Of a stretch of DNA of 32,566 nucleotides, positions 14,809 to 22,826 are shown piece by piece. The position numbers were made by a program, and so were the translations under genes. The notes beneath the pieces are model-generated. The model was not told where the DNA came from, searched no databases, and saw nothing but the letters and a program-made list of their open reading frames with translations. The DNA lies in the NCBI GenBank assembly GCA_964342805.1, contig CAYFHQ010000034.1, positions 1-32,566 of the forward strand, given 5' to 3'. Within the stretch, counting starts at the first letter, position 1; the number at the start of each line of letters is the position of its first letter. This DNA is from CAYFHQ01 sp964342805. Lineage in GTDB: Bacteria; Bacillota; Clostridia; Peptostreptococcales; Acidaminobacteraceae.

Positions 14809-16479
14809 CTAGAACAGTCCTACAATCTCGCCACTTTCAAGAATGTCAATCTTGTTTGCTGCTGGAACCTTTGGTAGACCAGGCATACGCATGATGTCGC
14901 CTGCTAGAGCTACTAGGAAACCAGCGCCCGCAGAAGCTTTTACTTCACGGATTGTTACGCGGAAGCCAGATGGCTTGCCAAGTAGAGCTGGGTCGTCAGA
15001 TAGAGAGTACTGGGTCTTGGCCATACAAATTGGCAGGTTGCCCAGACCATCTTCTTCGAACTTCTTAATGTCGTTCAGTGCCTTGGAAGTGAAGTCAACG
15101 CCGTCTGCACCGTAGATTTCCATACAGATTGCTTCGATCTTCTTAGTTGTAGGAATGTCCAGCTCGTATAGTGGCTTGAAGTTTGCCTTGCCAGACTCAG
15201 CAATTTCAACAACCTTTTCAGCCAGCTTCACGCCGCCGTCGCCGCCCTTAGCCCATACTTCAGAAAGTACAGCCTCAGCGCCCATTTCCTTACAACGATC
15301 TTCTACATATTTCAGTTCTTCTGGTGTGTCTGTTGGGAATGCGTTGATCGCAACAACAGCAGGTACACCGAACTTTTGAATGTTTTCAATTTGCTTTTCC
15401 AGGTTGCCGAAACCAGCAGCCAGGGCTTCCATGTTCACTTTGCCCAGTTGTGCCTTCTTCACGCCACCGTGGTTCTTCAGGGCACGAACTGTAGCAACGA
15501 TTACTGTTGCGTCCGGCTTTAGACCCGCTTGACGACACTTGATGTTGAAGAACTTCTCAGCACCAAGGTCAGCACCAAAACCAGCTTCTGTTACGATGTA
15601 GTCCGCAAGCTTAAGCGCCATCTTTGTTGCAACTACCGAGTTACAACCGTGGGCGATGTTTGCGAATGGACCGCCGTGAATAAGGGCAGGTGTGTTTTCT
15701 AGGGTCTGAACCAGGTTTGGCTGAAGCGCATCTTTTAGAAGAAGTGCCATAGCGCCAACTGCGTCAAGCTCACCAGCAGTAACTGGCTTCTTGTCGTATG
15801 TATACGCTACAACCATCTTGGATAGACGTTCTTTTAGGTCAGCCATGTCCGTTGCCAGGCAAAGGATTGCCATGATTTCAGAAGCAACTGCGATATCAAA
15901 ACCGTCAACCCGAGTCACACCGTTACCTTTTTTGCCAAGGCCAATTGTGATTTCACGAAGGGCACGGTCGTTCATGTCGATTGCACGTCTCCAAAGAATT
16001 CGCTTTGGATCCATGTTCAGCTTGTTGCCCTGGTGTAGGTGGTTGTCGATCAGAGCCGCCAGCAGGTTGTTGGCAGTTGTAACTGCGTGAATGTCACCTG
16101 TGAAATGGAGGTTGATGTCGTCCATTGGTACTACCTGGGCGTAACCGCCACCTGCAGCACCACCCTTAACGCCGAAGCAAGGGCCTAGGGAAGGCTCACG
16201 AAGAGCTGTAAATGTAGCTTTACCAATCTTGTTAAGACCCATGGAAAGACCAACGTTTGTTGTTGTCTTGCCTTCGCCAGCTGACGTTGGGTTGATTGCT
16301 GTAACAAGGATCAGTTTGCCATCCGGCTTGTCCTTTAGTTGGTCCATCACGTCCAGGTGAATTTTCGCTTTATGGTTACCGTATAGCTCTAGATCCGTTT
16401 CTTTAAGGTTCACTTTTTCTGCAACATCCTTGATGTGCATCATTTTTGCTTCCTGAGCAATTTGAACATCTGTTTTCAT
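14809..16479 (-). CDS. fhs: Formate-tetrahydrofolate ligase
   Basis: A 556-residue 10-formyl-THF synthetase, normal length for the family. The P-loop TSAGEGKTT (65-73) and the EPSLGPCFGVKGGAAGGGYAQ region are visible. In acetogens it consumes ATP; in purine fermenters it runs toward formate and makes ATP from 10-formyl-THF, which is the energy-conserving step of the pathway. It is the second gene of the operon, after the formiminotransferase that would load THF, with AGGAGG nine bases before its ATG. Codon use suggests very high expression. The cyclodeaminase and FolD functions that link formimino-THF to formyl-THF are not in the window. Confidence 0.97.
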   Translation of the reverse strand: MKTDVQIAQEAKMMHIKDVAEKVNLKETDLELYGNHKAKIHLDVMDQLKDKPDGKLILVTAINPTSAGEGKTTTNVGLSMGLNKIGKATFTALREPSLGPCFGVKGGAAGGGYAQVVPMDDINLHFTGDIHAVTTANNLLAALIDNHLHQGNKLNMDPKRILWRRAIDMNDRALREITIGLGKKGNGVTRVDGFDIAVASEIMAILCLATDMADLKERLSKMVVAYTYDKKPVTAGELDAVGAMALLLKDALQPNLVQTLENTPALIHGGPFANIAHGCNSVVATKMALKLADYIVTEAGFGADLGAEKFFNIKCRQAGLKPDATVIVATVRALKNHGGVKKAQLGKVNMEALAAGFGNLEKQIENIQKFGVPAVVAINAFPTDTPEELKYVEDRCKEMGAEAVLSEVWAKGGDGGVKLAEKVVEIAESGKANFKPLYELDIPTTKKIEAICMEIYGADGVDFTSKALNDIKKFEEDGLGNLPICMAKTQYSLSDDPALLGKPSGFRVTIREVKASAGAGFLVALAGDIMRMPGLPKVPAANKIDILESGEIVGLF

Positions 16480-16570
16480 GACAGCAGTCCTCCTAAGTAA
16501 TCAAATTTCCTGTTCCTTGCCGTCTCCATGGTCATGGATTCACGGTCACTCTTCAGTATAGGTACATTTC

Positions 16571-16610
16571 GACTATGAATCGTCTACCAAGGTAGCGGCT
16601 CATAGGAGTC
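16571..16610 (-). other. Two-part hairpin directly after the formiminotransferase gene
   Basis: An outer stem (GACTATGA near 16571-16578 with TCATAG...GTC near 16600-16610) encloses an inner CTACC/GGTAG stem (16584-16588 with 16591-16595). It begins one base past the stop codon and has no U tract on the minus strand. Like the two hairpins downstream in this operon, it looks like an intercistronic processing or stability element. Confidence 0.55.
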
Positions 16611-17543
16611 TTAGTCTTCCATTAAGTGCGTTTCCATAATAGAGCTTACTTCAAAGTTCTCAAGGCCTAGGAAGTACTCTAGGGAATTCAGTAGGTACTC
16701 CAGCTTAACTGGACCTACGATTTCAGAACCCGTAACGTTAACGCCGTAACGTGCCGCTTCAGATTTAACGAAGTTGAATGCTCTGTAGAGTGGTGTCTTG
16801 CCACAGTCAAACATATTCATGGAAACAACTACACCCTTGTGGTCAGGGAACTTTAGGCCAACTGCACGTACTGTGGAGAAGCCACCGGATGGACCACGAA
16901 CTGCTTTACCGATCTTCTTGGCGATGGACAGGTCCTCAGTGTCTAGGAATACGTTGTATGCCGTTAGACCTTCCATGTCAGCAGAAACGATCGTTGCGCC
17001 CATGGTGTCGCTTAGCTTGCCGTCTGTTGAAAGATCAGGCTTTCGCTTGTCGCGATCTGGGTGGTTTTCGTCCAGTAGTAGGTCACGAAGACCTTCATAC
17101 TGGCCCTTACGGATGAAGCCAAGGGCTTTTCTTTCTTCAGCTCGGGCATTAACACCAGAGAAGAAGATAGGCACACCGTGCTTTTCGTGTAGCTCTTTAC
17201 CAATTTCCTCAGCCATTTGCGTCACTTCGTCAAGTTCAACGTTCTTGAATGGGAATAGAGGGATTGTGTCCTGGCCACCAATACGTGGGTGGGAACCACT
17301 TTGCTCACGCATGTCGATCAGTTCATAGGACTTTGCAGCCATGTTCATCAGCGCTTCTTTAAGAGGAGCTGGTTCACCAATGCAAGTGATAACCGTACGG
17401 TTAAAGTCATGCTCTGGCTCAAAGGAGATCAGTTTCACACCGTCAACCTTGCGCACCTCATCAACAATTGCCTCAATTACGTCCTGATTACGTCCGTCTG
17501 AGAAATTCGGAACTGCCAGGATATACTTTTTACCACCAGCCAT
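16611..17543 (-). CDS. Formiminotransferase (FtcD N-terminal type)
   Basis: A 310-residue stand-alone formiminotransferase with the two usual subdomains and no cyclodeaminase domain. The catalytic motif SHPRIGGQDTIPLFP carries H85, matching the essential His82 of the pig enzyme. Automated tools would call it glutamate formiminotransferase, but no histidine-degradation genes are nearby. As first gene of a purine operon it is more likely to move the formimino group from formiminoglycine to THF, releasing glycine. AAGGAGG lies five bases before the ATG. A separate formimino-THF cyclodeaminase must be encoded elsewhere. Confidence 0.93.
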   Translation of the reverse strand: MAGGKKYILAVPNFSDGRNQDVIEAIVDEVRKVDGVKLISFEPEHDFNRTVITCIGEPAPLKEALMNMAAKSYELIDMREQSGSHPRIGGQDTIPLFPFKNVELDEVTQMAEEIGKELHEKHGVPIFFSGVNARAEERKALGFIRKGQYEGLRDLLLDENHPDRDKRKPDLSTDGKLSDTMGATIVSADMEGLTAYNVFLDTEDLSIAKKIGKAVRGPSGGFSTVRAVGLKFPDHKGVVVSMNMFDCGKTPLYRAFNFVKSEAARYGVNVTGSEIVGPVKLEYLLNSLEYFLGLENFEVSSIMETHLMED

Positions 17544-18109
17544 AGTGACCTCCTTGATTTGCTTATGTAAGCTTTTAATTTAGTATTCGTCGATCATTTG
17601 AGACAGGCTTCCACTTGGTATTATTCTACTAAGGGATGGGATATGCCTTTGTTTTTCGACTGAATTTTTTGTGAATTGTTCCTAAGGGAATCGCCCTTCA
17701 TTTTTCAGAATTTTGTGGTATGATGTTATCAAATTCCACCACAGGCGGTTACCTCAGGGTAACGTTTTCATAACCATCTGACTCTATACTAACCATCTGA
17801 CTCTATACTAACCATCTGACGCACGCAAACAAATGGAGAAAACACACAAAATAAAAATGGGGTATTACAGATTGTTCACAGTGATTATTGACAGTTATTA
17901 TCATTAACCAAGTGAATCTGCAAGCCAAGGTGTATGGCGCATAAGGCTAAAGTCAGCATGTGGCAAGACCTGAGGGTATTTCAATCTAGTCTTATACCCG
18001 AAGATACGCCCGCTACACCATTTAATTGTTTTACTTGTTTTGGGTTTACACCCGCCCATATCCATTGTGTATTTTCTACAAACACTCAATTCCTTTAGGA
18101 GGCTGAAAT
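17544..18109. other. Divergent intergenic region, likely regulatory
   Basis: This 566-base gap between the minus-strand BMC operon and the plus-strand cyclase gene must hold promoters for both. It contains the 19-bp tandem repeats at 17772-17820, a perfect GTTACC-4-GGTAAC inverted repeat (17748-17763), a TGTGGT/ACCACA inverted repeat (about 17714-17743), and a GGGTAT/ATACCC hairpin near 17975-18000 in the cyclase leader. I saw no clear sigma-70 pair, riboswitch of known type, or believable coding sequence in it. Confidence 0.5.
17772..17820. repeat. 2.6 tandem copies of a 19-bp repeat
   Basis: Two identical 19-base units (AACCATCTGACTCTATACT at 17772-17790 and 17791-17809) and a partial third (17810-17820) are in direct repeat. 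The unit is just under two helical turns, so it could be a multi-site regulator target for the divergent purine operons; it could also be a simple slippage product. Confidence 0.85.
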
Positions 18110-18802
18110 ATGTCACTGCGATTAGTGGATTTATCCCAAGAAATTTTTCAGGGAATGTCCGTATTCCCCATGCACCAACCAACCTTTATCATGACCAATA
18201 TGACCCACGAAGAAAACATGCAGCAGACTGGTTCCAAGAAGTTGGGCTTCTCTGCAAGAAATCTTTTAATATCGGAACATGGCGGAACCCATTCCGACGG
18301 TGTATGGGAATACAAGCCCTCCGGCGACACCATAGATAAAATGCCTTTGGAGTATTTTTGGGGGTCAGCAATTTGTGTAGACTTATCACATATTCCTGCA
18401 ACCCGTAGCATAGAACCCCGCGACCTGGAAGAGGCTGTTCGCAAGTCCGGTCAATCCATCGAAAAAGGGGACATTTTCCTCATGTACACAGCCCACTATG
18501 ATCGAAATTTTGGTACAGATAAATGGCAGTCAGAGTATTCTGGTCTAAACTACAAGGCGGCAAAGTGGCTGGCAGAACGAGGCGTTGTCAATATTGGCGT
18601 AGACGCACCTGCGATCGACCACCCAGCTGACCTGGACTTCTCAGGACACCTGGTCTGTGGCGAGTACGACATTACCAACACTGAAAACCTCTGCAATCTG
18701 GACAAGGTGGTCAACCGACGGTTCTTGTACTTTGGTCTACCCCTGAAAATCCGAGATGGTTCTGGCTCTCCAATCCGTGCAGTTGCACTCTTGGAAGACT
18801 AG
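18110..18802 (+). CDS. Cyclase-family metal hydrolase (kynurenine formamidase/isatin hydrolase type)
   Basis: A 230-residue member of the Cyclase family (PF04199), Mn- or Zn-dependent hydrolases that cut amide and lactam bonds. The metal motif reads HGGTHSD (H57, H61, D63), but the following family His is Glu (E67) in GVWEY. GVDAPAIDH (about 163-171) and the CGEYDITNTENLCNL segment complete the pattern. Isatin hydrolase in this family opens a lactam ring, so this gene is a candidate 4-imidazolonase making formiminoglycine, the step just before the divergently encoded formiminotransferase. AGGAGG lies seven bases before the ATG. The function is inferred only from fold and position. Confidence 0.88.
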   Translation: MSLRLVDLSQEIFQGMSVFPMHQPTFIMTNMTHEENMQQTGSKKLGFSARNLLISEHGGTHSDGVWEYKPSGDTIDKMPLEYFWGSAICVDLSHIPATRSIEPRDLEEAVRKSGQSIEKGDIFLMYTAHYDRNFGTDKWQSEYSGLNYKAAKWLAERGVVNIGVDAPAIDHPADLDFSGHLVCGEYDITNTENLCNLDKVVNRRFLYFGLPLKIRDGSGSPIRAVALLED

Positions 18803-19156
18803 AAGACTACTTACAGTATCTCAAATTGCTACAAGTAAATGGCCAATTGCACAGAATCGCTTGTAATAGAATAACAATCCATCAAAACCATGCAATACCT
18901 TTGTTACATATACAAACAAGCTGAAATCATTGGTCACCTATGCAAAGACCCAGCCCCCTCTTTCCTTGGTAGAGGGGGCTTTCCTTGTCTAAGTGCAATT
19001 GGATGGCCTTGTCATGGTGACCATGGTCCCCCATAGCCCCTTACAAGTTTCCTGTTTTTCATCAAAGAACCTTCATTCTCGTTTTAAATGTGAGAAACGT
19101 CCCTACTGGGGGGGCCGGCTGAACCCTATACTATACCTATAGGAAGGGAGGACGCC
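18803..19156. other. Gap between cyclase and FapA-family genes
   Basis: Apart from the terminator at 18952-18985 and a possible -10 element (TATACT, 19127-19132) before the FapA-family gene, I see nothing coding or structured here. A run of seven G lies at about 19108-19114. Confidence 0.4.
18952..18985 (+). terminator. Intrinsic terminator after the cyclase gene
   Basis: A perfect 10-bp stem AGCCCCCTCT/AGAGGGGGCT (18952-18961 with 18971-18980) with a 9-base loop is followed by TTCCTTGTC on the plus strand. It ends the cyclase transcript about 150 bases past its stop. Confidence 0.8.
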
Positions 19157-20734
19157 ATGAAACTGTTTGCCAACGACCAAGTCACACTCACCGCTGACCA
19201 GGACCAGATTTTTATCCACGTCCACACACCTGGTGCGCCCTTCTCTTTAATCCATGACATCTGCGTGGATAATCCACGTATCCATATTGAGCAGTTTGTC
19301 CTCTTGAAGCAGTGTCTGGAAAGGGGGACTGAAAAGCCCCTATACATTGGTAGCCTAAAGCCCCTGCTGGACATTTCCATTTCTGCAGATCATATGCGGG
19401 CCACTTTACAAGTCTTCTTTTCCCCATCCACGGACCTAACAGAGGAAGAAAAAATCAGTGCTATCCTCTACGCCCTGAAGGAAAAAGGCGTTGTGTATGG
19501 CACTTCACGTATTCGTATAGAACACGCCATTCTCAGTGGCGTTCCCACGGTTGTTGCCGAGGGTGTTGTTCCTGTTGATGGCCAAGATGCCACTTACACC
19601 TACTTCTCAAAAACAGAAAAGCAGGCCCAAATGACCAGTGAAACCAATGACGTCTATGATATGAAGTTGGTGGACATTGTTCAAGCTGGCGAATGGCTAG
19701 GCGAAAAGAAACCGCCCACAAAGGGCACCCCTGGTCGAACCGTTATGGGAGAGGTCCTCCCTGCCCGCCAGGGCCGCGAACACCAATTACGATTTGATCC
19801 AGAGACGGTTATGCTTGACGTCCAAGAGGACGGCACCGCCCAGTTGCGTTCAAAAAAACCAGGAGCTGTGGTCATCGACAATGGACGGATCAGCGTCTCC
19901 AACCACCTGGTGATTTCTGGCGATGTCAACTATCAGACCGGAAGTATTCATTTTGAGGGCAGTGTCACCATCCATGGTACAGTCAATGACCGATTTTCAG
20001 TTACAGCTGAAGGGGATGTTGAAATCCTGAGTGAGGCTGGCATTGGAGCCGTTAAACATATCGTTTCAAAGAACGGGAGCATATACGTCCGTGGCGGCAT
20101 TAATGGCAAGGGAATGGCCCGTCTATTTGCAGCAAAGGACATTTATGCCCGCTTCGTCAATCGGTCTACCCTGGAAGCCGGCGACCTCATTCACATTGGG
20201 TCTTACTCTTTTGACTCCCACCTGCGGGCTGCAAAAATCCAGTTGTCCAGCGAGGAAAGCCAGTTGGTTGGCGGAGAGGCCATCGCCCTCCACCGGATTG
20301 AGTCTGGGATCATTGGTAACCATAAGGAAACCCGCACCAAGGTTCAGATCAAGGGTTTTAATCGGTCAGAAATTCAGGCGACTTACAATGCCCAACTTGC
20401 CTTGATTGAAGACGTCCGCCACAAGGCCTTGTTCATACGGGACCAGTTAGAAATATTGGAACGAAACATGGACACCCTGGACCAAACTAGCCAGAACACC
20501 TATGAAGGCTTGCTCTTCCGCTATGAACAGCTGATCGACGAAATCCTTGTCCACCAACGGGAGTTAAAGCGTCTGGAAGACATGCTCTTAACCAAGGGGG
20601 ACGGGGAACTTCGGATTGCCAGGGAAATTCACCCCCGGTGTGTTTTGGAACTCAAAAAACAGCAAAAACTCATTCGCTGGAAAACAAATGAGTCCTTTTA
20701 TGTGGAGGGTAAAACCATCCATGCGGTTAACTAA
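19157..20734 (+). CDS. FapA/DUF342 family polymerising protein
   Basis: A 525-residue cytoplasmic protein of the FapA (DUF342) family. The signature KPPTKGTPGRTVMGE lies near 180-194, followed by the repetitive right-handed beta-helix region (about 225-390, many V/I-x-G repeats) and a C-terminal coiled coil (about 405-500). Relatives have been linked to cell-surface or motility control, but their molecular role is uncertain. The ATG has GGGAGG five bases upstream. It is a single gene with its own terminator and is not obviously tied to the purine genes. Confidence 0.88.
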   Translation: MKLFANDQVTLTADQDQIFIHVHTPGAPFSLIHDICVDNPRIHIEQFVLLKQCLERGTEKPLYIGSLKPLLDISISADHMRATLQVFFSPSTDLTEEEKISAILYALKEKGVVYGTSRIRIEHAILSGVPTVVAEGVVPVDGQDATYTYFSKTEKQAQMTSETNDVYDMKLVDIVQAGEWLGEKKPPTKGTPGRTVMGEVLPARQGREHQLRFDPETVMLDVQEDGTAQLRSKKPGAVVIDNGRISVSNHLVISGDVNYQTGSIHFEGSVTIHGTVNDRFSVTAEGDVEILSEAGIGAVKHIVSKNGSIYVRGGINGKGMARLFAAKDIYARFVNRSTLEAGDLIHIGSYSFDSHLRAAKIQLSSEESQLVGGEAIALHRIESGIIGNHKETRTKVQIKGFNRSEIQATYNAQLALIEDVRHKALFIRDQLEILERNMDTLDQTSQNTYEGLLFRYEQLIDEILVHQRELKRLEDMLLTKGDGELRIAREIHPRCVLELKKQQKLIRWKTNESFYVEGKTIHAVN

Positions 20735-20756
20735 ACAAACACATATACTGAATGTA

Positions 20757-20828
20757 ATAATCCCCCTAGACCTCCACACATGTGAGTCACTCACTCATGT
20801 GGATACTGGCCTCCAGGGGGATTTTTAT
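20757..20828 (+). terminator. Intrinsic terminator after the FapA-family gene
   Basis: AATCCCCCT (20759-20767) pairs with AGGGGGATT (20815-20823), enclosing a second CCACA...TGTGG hairpin, and is followed by TTTTTATG on the plus strand. On the minus strand the U tract is poor, so it serves mainly the plus-strand gene although it also lies past the end of the histidine kinase remnant. Confidence 0.8.
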
Positions 20829-20849
20829 GAGTACTTTTCCCATTTGGCC

Positions 20850-22489
20850 CTACTGGAAATCACAAGACCGGCGGGGCAGTTCTACGTGAACGTCTGAGCC
20901 CACCCCCTCCTGGCTGAGGAAGCGAATGACACCCTCATGTTCTTCAACAATCTGCTTACAGACTGGGAGACCCAGGCCTGTTCCATGGTCCTTGGTGGTA
21001 AAGAAGGGGGTGAACACCTTTTCAGCGTCCTCTGGGCAAAGACCTTGACCCTCGTCGGATATGGTCATGTGGACCTTGAGGTCGTCCAGTCTACCGGTGA
21101 TATGGATTTCGTCCCCTGGTTTTGACACTTCAATGGCATTCATCAGCAGGTTGATCAGCATTTGCTTGATCCGGTTCCGGTCCACATGGATACACCCCTC
21201 GTCACAAAAAACATGGACTTCCACACCCTCTTCCATCAAGTTGACCTTAAAGAGTTTCACCACGTCCTTAATGAGGTCTTTCAGAGAGACACAGTCCCTT
21301 TGTAAACGATCCATGGGTTTGGCATAAGCGGTCAAGTCCGTCAGCAATACATGGAGTCGGTCCAGTTCACCTGGAACCACGTCAAAGAAACGGTCCAAAA
21401 ACTCTGGACTTAGGATTTTATCGGGTAGTCGTTCCACATAGGCTTGAATGGAGTTCAGGGGATTCTTCAGTTCATGGGCCACTCCGGCACTTAAGTGCTC
21501 CATGACCCCCATCTTGTCCATTTGGGAGATTTCACGGATGAGTTCTTTTCCCTTTCGTATTGGCGGGCCAGCTCTGCCGACTGCAGGTCCACCTGCCGCC
21601 TAAGTTCCTTGTTAATGAGGTAGACAATGACAACAGCAATGGCGCCAAGGGCCCCTGTCACAAGGAGAATGGCCAGGAACTGGACCGTTGGGCTTCTGCG
21701 TCAACGAGCAACATGCCAAACCACTTGTTATAGATCTTGTCATAGGTCCCATTTGCTTTAATGGTGTGGAGTCCCTTGTCTAAGACCTGCAGTAGGGCCC
21801 CATTTCCCTTGGCCACAGCGATGCCGTACTCATGGCGTTCTATGGCCTCTCCAACAATTTTTGTGTCCTGGGTCCACCCTTGTTTTTGCATGTTATAGAG
21901 GCCAGTAAGTTTGTTGCCAATAAAGACATCCACTTGGCCACTTTGCAAGAGGCCTAGGCCCTCCAACTGGTCTCTTACCCCAACCAGCTGGACCCCCTCT
22001 AACTTATCCAGTTGCTCAAAGTTTACGTCCCCGGACTGGTAGGCAATTCGTCTGCCGGTCATGTCATCCAGGTTGACGATAAACTGAGTTGCCTTGTCAA
22101 CGAAAATCACCTGTTCATTGATGAGTAAGGGCATGGATAAATCAAAGCGGTCCTCCCTTTGGCGGGTCTTGCTCATACCTTGAACTGCGTCCACAGTGCC
22201 CATTTCCAAAGCCTCAATGGCCTGGTCCCAGGTCATGGGAATCAGGTGGATTTGTACCCCTTGCTCAACCGAAATAGCCATCAGGCAGTCGTTGTTAAAG
22301 CCCCGATATTGACCATATCCATCGGTAAACTCAAAGGGTGGATAAAACTGGTCCCCAGCGATACGGATGACGGTTGGTATAACTTCTTCCTTGGCATGGG
22401 CACCATCTAATGGAGAAAAAAAAGAGCATGCATATACAAATCATGCATGCCCATACTACTTTATATTTACTTAGAGTGACTGGTTTCAT
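20850..22489 (-). pseudogene. Sensor histidine kinase with solute-binding domain, three frameshifts
   Basis: Three reading frames join into one protein of about 546 residues if three one-base changes are undone. Start ATG 22489 gives a good signal peptide (MKPVTLSKYKVVWACMICIC...). One extra base in a run of eight (22416-22423) breaks it. Next comes a SBP_bac_3 periplasmic ligand domain (22281-21700 frame), then a lost base near 21685-21705 before a 22-residue membrane helix (FLAILLVTGALGAIAVVIVY). A second lost base near 21543-21556 precedes the kinase core: HELKNP (phosphoacceptor His), NLLMNAIE, DEGQG, FFTTK and GTGLGL, all intact. The kinase core alone could still be translated from ATG 21521 (223 residues). 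Decay or sequencing error are both possible; neighbouring genes are intact. Confidence 0.85.
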
Positions 22490-22511
22490 CGATTTCATCA
22501 TTCTTACTCGT

Positions 22512-22802
22512 TTATAGTATATCCAATCCGACTACATCTACAGATTGTAAGAAAAAGGCCTTTCGCAAAACAAACTTGAGCCCTGAAGGCTTGGGTTTAA
22601 TCCGCTTATGAACATAAATCTCAAATCCGTCTACTTCATGCTTTTGATACTGTCCCAGTGCGCCCGGCACTGTATATTCCACGTCAGGAATTTGGATGGT
22701 GCCACATCAGCCACCCCCACTTTGCCTGACCACTACAGTTAAGACAGTCCGTTTTTTTGCTTCCATACAGGCTTTTACAGCTGAATCAATCGTAATTCTC
22801 AT
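22512..22802 (-). CDS. CC/Se-motif family selenoprotein (TGA read as selenocysteine)
   Basis: A 96-codon gene with an in-frame TGA at codon 32 (22707-22709) giving the motif GGG-U-C-G. The ATG at 22802 has GGAGG seven bases upstream, and coding sequence continues for 64 codons after the TGA with conserved-looking content (VDGFEIYVHK, LKFVLRKAFFLQSVDVVGLDIL) ending at TAA. The pattern matches the small HesB-like family in which Cys-Cys or Sec-Cys occurs. A hairpin suited to a bacterial SECIS follows the TGA (see 22666-22703). It lies between the giant kinase (25-base gap) and the broken histidine kinase. Standard gene calling would miss or truncate it. Function unknown; a thiol redox or Fe-S related role is only a guess. 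Confidence 0.85.
22666..22703 (-). promoter_or_regulatory. Candidate bacterial SECIS element
   Basis: Starting 20 bases after the TGA loop distance is right: stem ATTCC/GGAAT (22691-22687 with 22680-22676) carries the 6-base loop TGACGT with G as second loop base, and an outer GGCAC/GTGCC stem (22703-22699 with 22670-22666) encloses it. This meets the usual bacterial SECIS rules of apical loop 16-37 bases from UGA with a G in the first two loop positions. Confidence 0.7.
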
Positions 22803-22826
22803 AGGACTTCCTCCCTAGGAAGTATA

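Noticed and set aside
17881..17910. Fur-box-like TTGACAGTTATTATCATTAA stretch
   Set aside because: Only partial match to a 7-1-7 palindrome, and no iron-related gene nearby.
17904..18182. 92-residue minus-strand reading frame upstream of the cyclase gene
   Set aside because: No ribosome site, overlaps the real cyclase start, and its composition is not protein-like.
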